A DNA stretch of 64,000 nt from Prochlorococcus marinus (GTDB lineage Bacteria > Cyanobacteriota > Cyanobacteriia > PCC-6307 > Cyanobiaceae), in NCBI RefSeq assembly GCF_001180325.1, contig NZ_CVSZ01000035.1, positions 1 to 64,000 on the forward strand, given 5' to 3'. This document shows, piece by piece, positions 28,472-36,519 of this stretch. A model generated the notes under the pieces. That model saw only the letters and a list, made by a program, of their open reading frames with translations. It did not search any database and had not been told where the DNA came from. The position numbers and the translations under genes are program-made. Position 1 is the first letter of the stretch. Each line of letters begins with the position of its first letter.

Positions 28472-30263
28472 TTGATAAAAACAAGTCCTAATAAAAAAAC
28501 TTATTTCATTAAAGAGACAGCCTTTAGTCTTACTTATTTTTTCTTCTGTATCATTTTTATTGATTCTTTGTAGGTTAATTTTTTTACAACTTTTAAATTA
28601 TGAATCTTTTAAGAAGATGTCAGATGAGAATAGGATCAGACTTATTGAGGAACAGCCAATACGTGGAAGAATAATAGACAAAAATGGTTATGTTTTAGCA
28701 GATAGTAGAGTTAAATATTCTTTGATAATAAAACCTCAATCTGTTAATAAAAGCAATTGGGAAAAACATAAATCAAGTATTTCTAACTTGTTAAATATTG
28801 ATAGTAATGAAATTCAAAAAAAATACTCTGATGGTCTAAAAAATCAGAAACTTTCAGTAATTATTCTTGATGATTTAAATGTAGATCAATTAATAAAATT
28901 TAAGGAGAATGAAGGTAATTTAATTAGTTTTGAAATAGCTACCAAATTAATTAGGAATTATCCTTATAAATCGCTTGCTGCCCATGTAATTGGTTATACT
29001 CAGCCAATTACTCAATTAGAATATAAATTCTTATCTAAGAAAGGTTATAAATTAAATGATTTAATCGGTAGAACTGGAATTGAATATGTTTACGAAGATT
29101 TTATAAGAGGTGAATGGGGTGGAGAAATGGTTGAAGTTAATTCATTAGGAAAATTTCAAAGATCATTGGGTATAAGACCTCCAGTACAAGGTAATGATAT
29201 TGAACTAACAATCGACCTTAAGCTGCAATTAGTTGCGGAGGAAGTTCTTAAAGATAAAAAAGCTGGAGCCATAATAGTGATGGATCCAAGAGATGGCGCA
29301 ATAAGAGCAATGACAAGTAAACCTACATTTGATTTAAATTTTTTCTCAAAGGATTTTAAACCTGAGAAAGAATATAATAAACTTTTTAATTCTCCCGAAA
29401 AACCTTTATTTAATAGAGCATTAAATGCCTACGACCCAGGAAGCGTTTGGAAAATTGTAACTGCTTTGGCTGGCTTGGAAAGTGGAAAATTCCCTAGAGA
29501 AACCATGTTAGAAACGAAACCATGTATAACTTATGGGAGCCAATGTTTTAGAGAGCATAATGATTTAGGCTTTGGGGTAATTGGTTATGAAGATGCTTTA
29601 AGAGTTTCAAGTAATACATTTTTTTATCAAGTAGGTTATGGAGTAGGAGTTGATGAAATTCATAAGGTCTCACGAAAGCTTGGTTTTAATAATCTATCTG
29701 GAGTTGAAATTTCTGAACAAGAAAATATAGGATTAGTAGCTAGTAGTGAATGGGCTGAAGAAGGCAGAGGATGGGGGCAACCAGGAAGTACCCCTTGGGT
29801 TCCAGAAGATATTGCGAGTATGTCTATTGGACAATTTGTTGTACAAGTTACCCCTATTCAAATAGCTAGAGCATATGCTGCAATTGCAAATGGTGGTTAT
29901 CTAGTTACTCCCTATTTAGTTAAAAAAGATAAAGAAAATCTTTCAGATAAAAAACGTATTCCAATTGACATTGATCCACAAAATCTTCAATTAATAAAAA
30001 GTGGTCTCAGAAAAGTAGTAGAGTCTGGCACAGGAGTATCAATTAATTATGGGGTTTCAAATTTACCTCCAGTTTCAGGCAAAACTGGAACTGCTGAAGA
30101 TGGTGAAGGTGGCTCAGATCACGCTTGGTTCGTTTGCTTTACTCCCTCTGAAAAAAGCGAATTACTTATAGTTGCTTTTGCACAAAATACTCCTGGTGGA
30201 GGATCTGTTCATGCACTGCCTATGGCTAGAGAAATTTTGAAAGTTTGGAATGAAAAAGAATAA
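28472..30263 (+). CDS. mrdA: Penicillin-binding protein 2 (possible frameshift near the start)
   Basis: Class B transpeptidase for lateral wall synthesis, anchored by an N-terminal helix. Motifs: dimerisation domain with QPIRGRIIDKNGYVLADS, SxxK in DPGSVWKIVTAL (Ser near residue 295 counted from 28560), SSNTF and KTGTAEDG. The transpeptidase frame is open from 28479, but its first usual start is TTG 28560, inside the membrane helix (QPLVLLIFSSVSFLLILCRLIF). A TTG at 28472 in another frame would give MIKTSPNKKTYFIK and join the helix if one A near 28511-28513 were absent. Start coordinate is therefore tentative. Confidence 0.85.
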
Positions 30264-30285
30264 TATTTTATTGGGTTTTAAATGC

Positions 30286-30810
30286 TTATGTTTTTAATTT
30301 TTTCATTTGTAAAAGTCTTTGAATAATATCTTCAATAGTTTTTGTATCTATAGGTTTACTATATGAGGACAAAAGTTGTCTCCCTAATACTTGACTTCCT
30401 AAATGCACTAATTGGATGCGTAATGTGGTTAGTAGTTCTAATCCTATGCCACCAGAGAATGTTGCAATTGCAATCGGTTGACCATTAAATAAATTCCTAA
30501 AGTCATCTCCCGAAATAGAAAGCCATGCTATGAAGTTGGAGAGAATGGGAGGTATAGATCCATTATATTCAGGCGCACAAATCACCCACCTCTCAATCTT
30601 GAAAAGCTTTGTTTTTAATTCTTTTATTTCATTTGGAATATTTTCTTTGCTGTGAATTCTTGGATTAAATAATGGAATATCAAGAGTGGTAAGATCTAAA
30701 ATTTCAGAACTAATTTTAAGTTCATTACTTTTTTCAAGAAATTTTTCAGAAAGTTCTAGATTTTTACCACAACTAGCCGTAATGATTATTAGATCTTTTG
30801 TTTCAGTCAT
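30286..30810 (-). CDS. NADPH-dependent FMN reductase family protein
   Basis: 174-aa flavodoxin-like reductase. Family marks: an N-terminal phosphate-binding strand-loop (IIITASCGKNLELSEKF), CAPEYNGSIPPILSNFIAWLS and FSGGIGLELLTTLRIQL. It follows flv1 by 17 bp on the same strand and probably supplies or uses reduced flavin with the flavodiiron proteins; this link is inferred from position. Confidence 0.86.
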   Translation of the reverse strand: MTETKDLIIITASCGKNLELSEKFLEKSNELKISSEILDLTTLDIPLFNPRIHSKENIPNEIKELKTKLFKIERWVICAPEYNGSIPPILSNFIAWLSISGDDFRNLFNGQPIAIATFSGGIGLELLTTLRIQLVHLGSQVLGRQLLSSYSKPIDTKTIEDIIQRLLQMKKLKT

Positions 30811-30827
30811 AAATTAGATAAATAAAT

Positions 30828-32630
30828 TTAATAGTTAGCGCCTGTTTTGCGGTGATGAACTGCCGTTAGACTATCGGATTTTAGTATATTACCGTGAAGT
30901 ACTTCGGCGTAAATTACCCAATGATCTCCACATTCCATTCTCTTTTTTACAGAAGCATCTAACCATGCTAATGATTCAGGAATTATTATCTGTTCATTAG
31001 GAGTTAATTCAATATCTATTCCTTCAAATCTATCTTCTCCAGGCGCAAAGTGCTTTGTGAATCTTTTCAAAGGTTCTTTGAAATCTTTTTCACTAAGAAT
31101 ATTTAATGCGAAAGAATCTCCTATTTGTAGAAGAGACTCTACCGATCTATCTTTTGCTACTGCAATACTTAACCCGGGCGGAGAAAAACTTGCTTGACTA
31201 ACCCAAGATGCAAGCATAGCTCCTTTAATATTATCCTCATCTTTGCCTTTAGAGGCTGTCAGGACACAAAGAGAACCAATTACTCTTCCAAGAGCTTGTA
31301 GCTTTGGATCCGTTTTGCTTGTAATCATTCCAGTATCTGATTTGCTGGGTTTTTTCTTTGCTTTTTTTATAATTTTTCTTCCAAAGTGAGTTCCTATTTC
31401 TTCTAACTCTTTAATCTTTGGTTTATTTGGACTGAATTTAATCCTTATAGGGTCAAAACCAAACTTAAAACCACCGTCTTTTAATTTTGTTTCAAGTAAA
31501 TCTATTGCTTCGCCACTCCAGCCAAAACTCCCAAAAATTCCCACTGGCTTATCTCTATTTCCTTCCGCTAATAATGTTCCTAGTGCACTAACTATTGGAG
31601 TTGGGGCGTGACCACCCAATGTGGGGGATCCTATTAAATATCCATCAGCATTTTGGATAGATTTTACTAGTACATCATTAGGTGTAAATTCACAATTAAT
31701 ACTTTCAACTTCTACAGAAGTTCTATTTATCCCTTTAGCTAATGCATCCCCTATTGAGGCTGTATTTCCATAAGCACTTGCATATATCAGAGCGATCTTA
31801 GGATTATTTGTTGATAGATTCTCACCCCATCTAATGTAGTCATTTAAAAAGCTTTTTAAGCTATATTCGATCGCGGGACCATGTAATGGTGCGATAGTTT
31901 TAATGTCATAATCTGCAATTTTTTCAGTTATTGATACTACTTGATTAGACATTGGTGCCATCAAGCAATCATAAAAATGTTTCCTATCAATTTCAGTACT
32001 AACTCGATTTGTTTCAGACCAATATTTAGATGCAATATGTGCAGAGAAAATTTTTTCACTAAGAAGTATTTCTTGATTACGTTCATAAATTATCAGGCCA
32101 CCAGGCCAACGTGCTGTTGGAATAGGAATTAACTCTAGTGAAATGTTTTCTAATTCTAAATTAAATTCTTTTTTGATTATCTTTACTTCAGGTAATTGAA
32201 TATCAATAAAGTTTTCTAGGGTAGGATTTCTTTGATTCCAAAGTTCGCTAATAAGTTTATAACCTGGATTAGAGCAAGTAATAGTTGTGTTTTGAAATTG
32301 GGTACTTATATTTTTTAAAGTTTCAATAATTTGGGGATTAATATGACCAGAAATGAAGTTGATTTTATCTAATTTAAATTGATCGCAAAACTTTGAAATT
32401 ACTTTATTAAATGAATTTAAATATTTTTTTTCAGGTGGATGAATAATAAAAAGTTCCTCATTACTTCTAATGAAAAAAGTATTAAAAGAAGTTCCTTTTT
32501 CGAGGTTAAATTCAAGTTCAAATCTTTCTTTATTTTGGTCTAAGAATCTTACACAAGAAAAATTTTCGGTAATTTCAAATTCCGATAAGTTTTTATTTTC
32601 TGTAAGTAAGCCTATATTAATATCTGACAT
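30828..32630 (-). CDS. flv1: Flavodiiron protein Flv1 (non-canonical diiron site)
   Basis: 600 aa in three parts: beta-lactamase-like domain (1-260), flavodoxin domain (about 275-420: IALIYASAYGNTASIGDALAKG) and a C-terminal flavin reductase-like domain with SWVSQASFSPPGLSIAVAKDRS. In characterised cyanobacteria Flv1/Flv3 act together in NAD(P)H- or ferredoxin-linked oxygen reduction. The usual HxExDH iron-ligand segment is replaced by SGHINPQI, which is the Flv1-type (not Flv3-type) pattern. flv3 is about 2 kb upstream. Confidence 0.9.
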   Translation of the reverse strand: MSDINIGLLTENKNLSEFEITENFSCVRFLDQNKERFELEFNLEKGTSFNTFFIRSNEELFIIHPPEKKYLNSFNKVISKFCDQFKLDKINFISGHINPQIIETLKNISTQFQNTTITCSNPGYKLISELWNQRNPTLENFIDIQLPEVKIIKKEFNLELENISLELIPIPTARWPGGLIIYERNQEILLSEKIFSAHIASKYWSETNRVSTEIDRKHFYDCLMAPMSNQVVSITEKIADYDIKTIAPLHGPAIEYSLKSFLNDYIRWGENLSTNNPKIALIYASAYGNTASIGDALAKGINRTSVEVESINCEFTPNDVLVKSIQNADGYLIGSPTLGGHAPTPIVSALGTLLAEGNRDKPVGIFGSFGWSGEAIDLLETKLKDGGFKFGFDPIRIKFSPNKPKIKELEEIGTHFGRKIIKKAKKKPSKSDTGMITSKTDPKLQALGRVIGSLCVLTASKGKDEDNIKGAMLASWVSQASFSPPGLSIAVAKDRSVESLLQIGDSFALNILSEKDFKEPLKRFTKHFAPGEDRFEGIDIELTPNEQIIIPESLAWLDASVKKRMECGDHWVIYAEVLHGNILKSDSLTAVHHRKTGANY

Positions 32631-32676
32631 TTTAAAGACTTATTTTTTAGTAATAGTTTCCGACTTATTAGTCGTG

Positions 32677-32775
32677 GTAAGGTGTCATATGGACTTTCAA
32701 CGGATTTTCAACTATCGACCAGAACGTTTAGTTCTCGTGAAACCGTTATGTATCAGTAGATTATACCTATAACAG
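32677..32775 (+). repeat. Spaced-repeat element, copy A (flv intergenic region)
   Basis: About 100 bp closely matching copy B at 33769-33870. Its core has two (G/A)A(T/C)TTTCAAC repeats with starts 11 bp apart (32692 and 32703), then TATCGACCAGAA and an inverted repeat AGAAC (32721-32725) / GTTCT (32731-32735) around a 5-base centre. In copy B the arms change to AGAAT/ATTCT together, so pairing is conserved. A 27-codon frame runs through it but is open only in this copy. Confidence 0.82.
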
Positions 32776-32836
32776 CACCATAAATGAGTTATTAAATGTA
32801 GGGTTTCCAACTGGACCGCGATTTCTTCTTGATTAT

Positions 32837-32986
32837 CTAAGCAAATTGATGATTCTTATAAATTTTTCTGTAATCATCATGTAATCTTTCTGTTGCTAAT
32901 CTTCTATTGTTATTCATTGCATCTCTAATCAAATCTATTTCATGGAAGTTTTGAGTGAGAATAGTGAAAGGAGTAATGAGTTTCAT
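32837..32986 (-). CDS. 49-aa small protein with strong ribosome binding site
   Basis: ATG at 32986 reading left to a TAG ending at 32837. It is preceded by an almost perfect Shine-Dalgarno sequence (AGGAGG, 5-6 bases before the ATG), which is rare in this AT-rich window. The product is MKLITPFTILTQ then FHEIDLIRDAMNNNRRL, ATERLHDDYRKIYKNH: helical, charged, no signal or membrane helix. I recall similar tiny proteins in Prochlorococcus. Function unknown. Confidence 0.72.
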   Translation of the reverse strand: MKLITPFTILTQNFHEIDLIRDAMNNNRRLATERLHDDYRKIYKNHQFA

Positions 32987-33053
32987 AAGACCTCCTATAT
33001 CTGCACTTATATTGTCCTCCTTTTTACTTGAAATTCATAGGGTATTTCTACCC

Positions 33054-33198
33054 AAGTATTAGTGCTTTGTGGTAGTCACGACTATCATTTTTCATTCAGT
33101 AAGAGTAGAAATAATTCAGGAGTCAAAAGCACTTCATCGACTTTGTGGACAGCGAGGAGCATACGACTCGAAGAGGGCGAATAAATGCCCTCTTATTT
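33054..33198 (+). ncRNA. Candidate small RNA ending in an intrinsic terminator
   Basis: The stretch between a GGGTA-TTTC-TACCC hairpin (33040-33053) and the terminator at 33171-33198 has no good gene. It carries a short inverted repeat (CGAG 33153 / CTCG 33167) directly before the terminator. Codons of the overlapping 66-codon frame run through the terminator, which argues against that frame. The 5' end is a guess. Confidence 0.4.
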
Positions 33199-33203
33199 TA
33201 TTC
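33171..33203 (+). terminator. Rho-independent terminator
   Basis: Perfect 8-bp stem AAGAGGGC (33171-33178) with GCCCTCTT (33187-33194), an 8-base loop, followed by ATTTTATTCTT. It is the clearest intrinsic terminator in the window. It lies upstream of the thiamine-binding gene, so it ends a separate short transcript. Confidence 0.75.
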
Positions 33204-33295
33204 TTAGGAAACTTTTACGGGTTTACTTTGCCAAATTCTTTGGATCTTGAGCATTTAGAATTTAAATAGTTAGATTTATCAAAAAATAAAAAATT

Positions 33296-33589
33296 ATGTT
33301 TGTAAGTATTGATTTGTGCTTAGTCCCGATTGGTGTTGGAACTTCTTTGTCGCCTTATATAAAAGAGTGTATTGAAATAATAAAAAACGAAGGACTCAAC
33401 TATGAATTAGGGGCGAATGGCACTGCAATAGAAGGAGATTGGGATAAAGTGTTTGAATGTGTTAAGAAGTGTCATGAAAAAATTCATTCAAAAGGTGCTC
33501 CTAGAATTTATACAACGATGAAAGTAAATACAAGAACTGATAAAGAACAAAAATTCTCAGATAAAGTAAGAAGTGTATTAGAAAAGTAA
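33296..33589 (+). CDS. MTH1187/YkoF-type thiamine-binding protein
   Basis: 97-aa protein of the MTH1187 (DUF77) family: MFVSIDLCLVPIGVGTSLSPYIKE, ELGANGTAIEGDWDKVFECVKKCHEKIHSKGAPRIYTTMKVNTR. Members form a ferredoxin-like fold and some bind thiamine; here the role is inferred. It sits between two repeat copies (A and B) in the flv1-flv3 intergenic spot. Its TAA overlaps the ATG of a 36-codon ORF (TAATG). Confidence 0.83.
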   Translation: MFVSIDLCLVPIGVGTSLSPYIKECIEIIKNEGLNYELGANGTAIEGDWDKVFECVKKCHEKIHSKGAPRIYTTMKVNTRTDKEQKFSDKVRSVLEK

Positions 33590-33699
33590 TGGAAAGAGAA
33601 AGTAATTACGATAATGATGGATTAGATCCATCCGAAGAATATTTCAGAAACAAGAAAAAAGGTAATGACGAGGAAACATATTTCTCTCCAGAAGAATAA
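33589..33699 (+). CDS. 36-aa acidic small protein coupled to the thiamine-binding gene
   Basis: ATG 33589 overlaps the preceding stop by one base, typical of translational coupling. The product starts MERESNYDNDGLDPSEEYF and ends in ETYFSPEE. It is short, acidic and without a membrane segment. Two (S/P)xEEYF-like ends suggest a motif, but no family is recognised. Evidence is the TAATG junction and the composition. Confidence 0.5.
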   Translation: MERESNYDNDGLDPSEEYFRNKKKGNDEETYFSPEE

Positions 33700-33768
33700 G
33701 TACCGCCGCATTATTAAAAGTATTAGTAAATTTGTTAAAGGATAATTGGCAAATAAAATTTTGGATTT

Positions 33769-33870
33769 GTAAGAAATATGTAGGACCGATTTTCAACTAA
33801 TTTTCAACAATCGACCAGAATATTTAATTCTTTGGAAAACATTGAGTATCCATTGAGTATAACTATACAG
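33769..33870 (+). repeat. Spaced-repeat element, copy B (flv intergenic region)
   Basis: Second copy of the element at 32677-32775. The TTTTCAAC repeats start 11 bp apart (GATTTTCAAC at 33789, AATTTTCAAC at 33800, counted to the nearest base). The inverted repeat is AGAAT (33817-33821) / ATTCT (33827-33831) with a 5-base centre; the paired change relative to copy A keeps complementarity. Similarity continues into the GAGTATAACTATACAG end. Confidence 0.82.
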
Positions 33871-33964
33871 AATGTTGCTTGGTTCTATCTTGTTTTAAAG
33901 GACTATATATTTCTCAAAATTACTTTCAGTAGATAATCTTTCAAAATTATTTTGAAAAGTTTTA

Positions 33965-34318
33965 TCAGATTTTATTTTTATTTTTGTCTTTATTTTTTTT
34001 CCATATCTCATATCTTTCTTTTGCTGCCTCTTTCATAGCGTTTTGATTATTTTCCAATTTATCAATATTGGACTGTTTCTGCTCACTTGCGCTTTTTTTA
34101 CTATTCCCACTTTTTTTACTATCCCCACTTTTTTTACTTGCGCTTTTTTTACTATCCCCACTTTTTTTACTATCCCCCCCTTCTTTTGCTAAAAGTTCTT
34201 TTGAATCTTCATAAATTTGTAAATTATTTAAGTAATTTAAAGCATCTGAAGTTTGCCCTATGCTAAAAAAAAGTAGCATTGTTGAGAAGAAAATAATCTT
34301 TAAAGTTTTTAGTCTCAT
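33965..34318 (-). CDS. Secreted Lys/Ser repeat protein
   Basis: 117 aa with a signal peptide (MRLKTLKIIFFSTMLLFFSI, cut near GQTSDA). Residues about 48-80 are built from a repeated SKKSGD / SKKSAS unit of six residues, giving a strongly basic, flexible tail, followed by a charged helix rich in N/K/E. It lies between repeat copies B and C. Codon use and the degenerate repeats suggest fast-changing accessory sequence. No function known. Confidence 0.65.
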   Translation of the reverse strand: MRLKTLKIIFFSTMLLFFSIGQTSDALNYLNNLQIYEDSKELLAKEGGDSKKSGDSKKSASKKSGDSKKSGNSKKSASEQKQSNIDKLENNQNAMKEAAKERYEIWKKNKDKNKNKI

Positions 34319-34624
34319 AATTTAACTATTAATTTTTCTAAATTATATAAATTCTTAATAAAAAAATTTTGTTTTTATAAAGAAACGCTTAATTATAAAT
34401 TTTCAGAAGATCTAAATTAAATGATTTTTATCAAATACTATTTTAATAAATCCATATAAAAGGTTGATTGTGGAGATTAATTTTTCAACTGATTTTCAAC
34501 TATAAATCAAAAAAACCTAGTTATAACTTCAATCTATATTTTTTAAATGAAATGAAAGGTATAATTTTTTTATCTTAAGTTAGTTATACCAATCATTTCT
34601 AAAAAAACTAAGTAGTAAATCTAG
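34319..34624. other. Intergenic gap before flv3, holding a partial repeat copy
   Basis: 306 bp of AT-rich DNA with no ORF of note. At 34482-34500 two TTTTCAAC repeats again start 11 bp apart, followed by a diverged tail and the palindrome AGTTATAACT (34519-34528). I see no clear promoter for the leftward gene. The rest of the gap is featureless to me. Confidence 0.6.
34475..34528 (+). repeat. Spaced-repeat element, copy C (partial)
   Basis: TTTTCAAC at 34482-34489 and 34493-34500, starts 11 bp apart, inside ACTGATTTTCAAC-like context as in copies A and B. The following TATCGACCAGAA segment has decayed to TATAAATCAAAA, and the short inverted repeat is lost. AGTTATAACT ends the match region. 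Partial or degenerate copy. Confidence 0.65.
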
Positions 34625-36400
34625 TCAGTAGTGATTAGCAACTTTTCTATGATGGACTGCTGTTTTGCATGATAAATCAGAAACATTACCATTTTCAACA
34701 ATTCCGTAAATTATCCAATGGTCTGGGGTCTCCAGTCTGGAACTAACTTTACAATCTAAAAAGGCAAGTGAATCTGATAGAACCGGTCCTCCTTCTGCGA
34801 TGTTACTAATTACATCTACATCTGCAAACCTATCAGCTCCAGGGGCAAATCTTTTTAAAAAATGTCTGAACATTTTTTGATAGTTATCTTCTCTCAGAAT
34901 ATTCACAACAAAACCTTCCCCAACTTGCATATATGATTCAATAGCTCTATCTTTTGCTACTGCAACTGTAATGCCTGGTGGAGAAAAGCTTGCTTGACTA
35001 ACCCAACTTGCGACCATTGCACTTTGTCTAAATGTAGAACCTTCGCCTTGGCTCGCTGTAACTACATATAATCCACCACTTAATCTCCCTAACGCTTTAT
35101 CTAAATTTGAATCAAGGCTCTTCATAGAGGCAATATTCTTCTTTTTATTGATCAATTGACCCAAGTCAGTTCCAGCTTCTTCGAATTGTTGATAAATGAT
35201 GGGATCTGGAATATTTTTAACTCTTAAGGGAGAGAAAGCTTCTTTTTGCCCAAGTTCTCTTAATTTATTTGCTAAGGAATCTATAGGTTCATCATTTCCA
35301 CCAAATGCATCATAAACTGCAGTAAATTGTTTTGGTTTTAGTGCTGCAAATAAAGTACCTAGTGATTCTTTCAATTCATTATCTGAGTCTACTGGCCATG
35401 TGGGTATGACTACTGCTTTTGATTCGGAAATTAAACTTGCTAATTCTTGCGGGTCAGAAGATCTTAAATCAATTAACTGAACCTGAGCATCTGCTTTGCT
35501 TATTCCATGAGATATCGCTTGACTTAGTCGATCACAATAACCATAGTCGCTTATGTAGCAGACTGACACAAAATCATTGCCTTTGCTTTTATTACTACTC
35601 CATTCTAGATATTTTCCTTTCCAAAAATTGACCTGATTATGGAGCAAAGGCCCATGACCAACAGCTATTGTTTTTAATTCAGGTAGCTTATCTATTCTTT
35701 TGATTGCCTGCATAACGCTTCTAGCGTTTGGACCCATCAGGCAATCGTAATAAAAACGGAAATCATCGTATATTTCTTTTTGATCAGTGTCAAAAAATTC
35801 GTCAGAACAATAATGCAGTCCAAATGCATCGCATGTATAGAGAACATTTGTGCTGTGATCATATGAAAATATGGTATCTGGCCAATGTAAATTTGGTGCA
35901 CTTATAAATTCAATATTATGTTCTAAACCACTTTTAGGATTTGTTCCAAGATTTAAAAACTCTCCACTCTTAACCTCTAGACGCATAAAGGGAATATGTA
36001 TTTGGTCTTCAATAAATTTAAGGGCTAATTTTGATCCAACTATTGTAATATTTTGATTTAATTCTAAAAGTTTACCTATTAAACCAGAATGATCAGGTTC
36101 TGTATGGCTCGTAATTAGATAATCAACTTCTTGCAGATTAACCTTTTTCAGTAATTCTTCAAACCATAATTCTTCGAACTTTGCGTGACTAGTGTCAATA
36201 ATTGCTAGTTTTTCGCCTTTAATAATAAAACTATTGTAAGTAGTTCCATTTCTCAAACCAAATTCAATATCAAATCTACTGCGATCCCAATCCAAAGATC
36301 TTATGGCACAAGAATCATCAGCAAAGTTTTGAGATTGAACCGTCAATTTGTTATAAGTTTGTGCCAATTTAGAATTACTTGTCTGGGCAGAGGCTATCAT
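34625..36400 (-). CDS. flv3: Flavodiiron protein Flv3 (canonical diiron ligands)
   Basis: 591 aa with the same three-domain layout as flv1. The diiron ligand segment is intact: ITSHTEPDHSG (HxExDH), with further ligands around PNLHWPDT and GHGPLLH. Flavodoxin domain: CYISDYGYCDRLSQAISHG. C-terminal flavin reductase domain: VASWVSQASFSPPGITVAVAKD. The canonical ligands identify it as Flv3-type. The two flv genes have the same orientation; the gap between them is occupied by accessory genes. Confidence 0.91.
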   Translation of the reverse strand: MIASAQTSNSKLAQTYNKLTVQSQNFADDSCAIRSLDWDRSRFDIEFGLRNGTTYNSFIIKGEKLAIIDTSHAKFEELWFEELLKKVNLQEVDYLITSHTEPDHSGLIGKLLELNQNITIVGSKLALKFIEDQIHIPFMRLEVKSGEFLNLGTNPKSGLEHNIEFISAPNLHWPDTIFSYDHSTNVLYTCDAFGLHYCSDEFFDTDQKEIYDDFRFYYDCLMGPNARSVMQAIKRIDKLPELKTIAVGHGPLLHNQVNFWKGKYLEWSSNKSKGNDFVSVCYISDYGYCDRLSQAISHGISKADAQVQLIDLRSSDPQELASLISESKAVVIPTWPVDSDNELKESLGTLFAALKPKQFTAVYDAFGGNDEPIDSLANKLRELGQKEAFSPLRVKNIPDPIIYQQFEEAGTDLGQLINKKKNIASMKSLDSNLDKALGRLSGGLYVVTASQGEGSTFRQSAMVASWVSQASFSPPGITVAVAKDRAIESYMQVGEGFVVNILREDNYQKMFRHFLKRFAPGADRFADVDVISNIAEGGPVLSDSLAFLDCKVSSRLETPDHWIIYGIVENGNVSDLSCKTAVHHRKVANHY

Positions 36401-36519
36401 AGAATAATTAGCTTTATGAATTAACTTTAGTTATATAGAATATAAATTCGCGTGATTATTTTTGCGAAATAACCGAAATTACGCTTTTCTTTAATTTTTA
36501 ACCTTCTTATTCTGGATAA

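Noticed and set aside
32470-32772. 100-codon plus-strand frame opposite flv1 and over repeat A
   Set aside because: Most of it is antisense to flv1. Only the last 27 codons are in the repeat, and the frame is not open in the other copies.
33069-33269. 66-codon frame before the thiamine-binding gene
   Set aside because: It reads straight through the clear terminator at 33171-33198 and has no domain.
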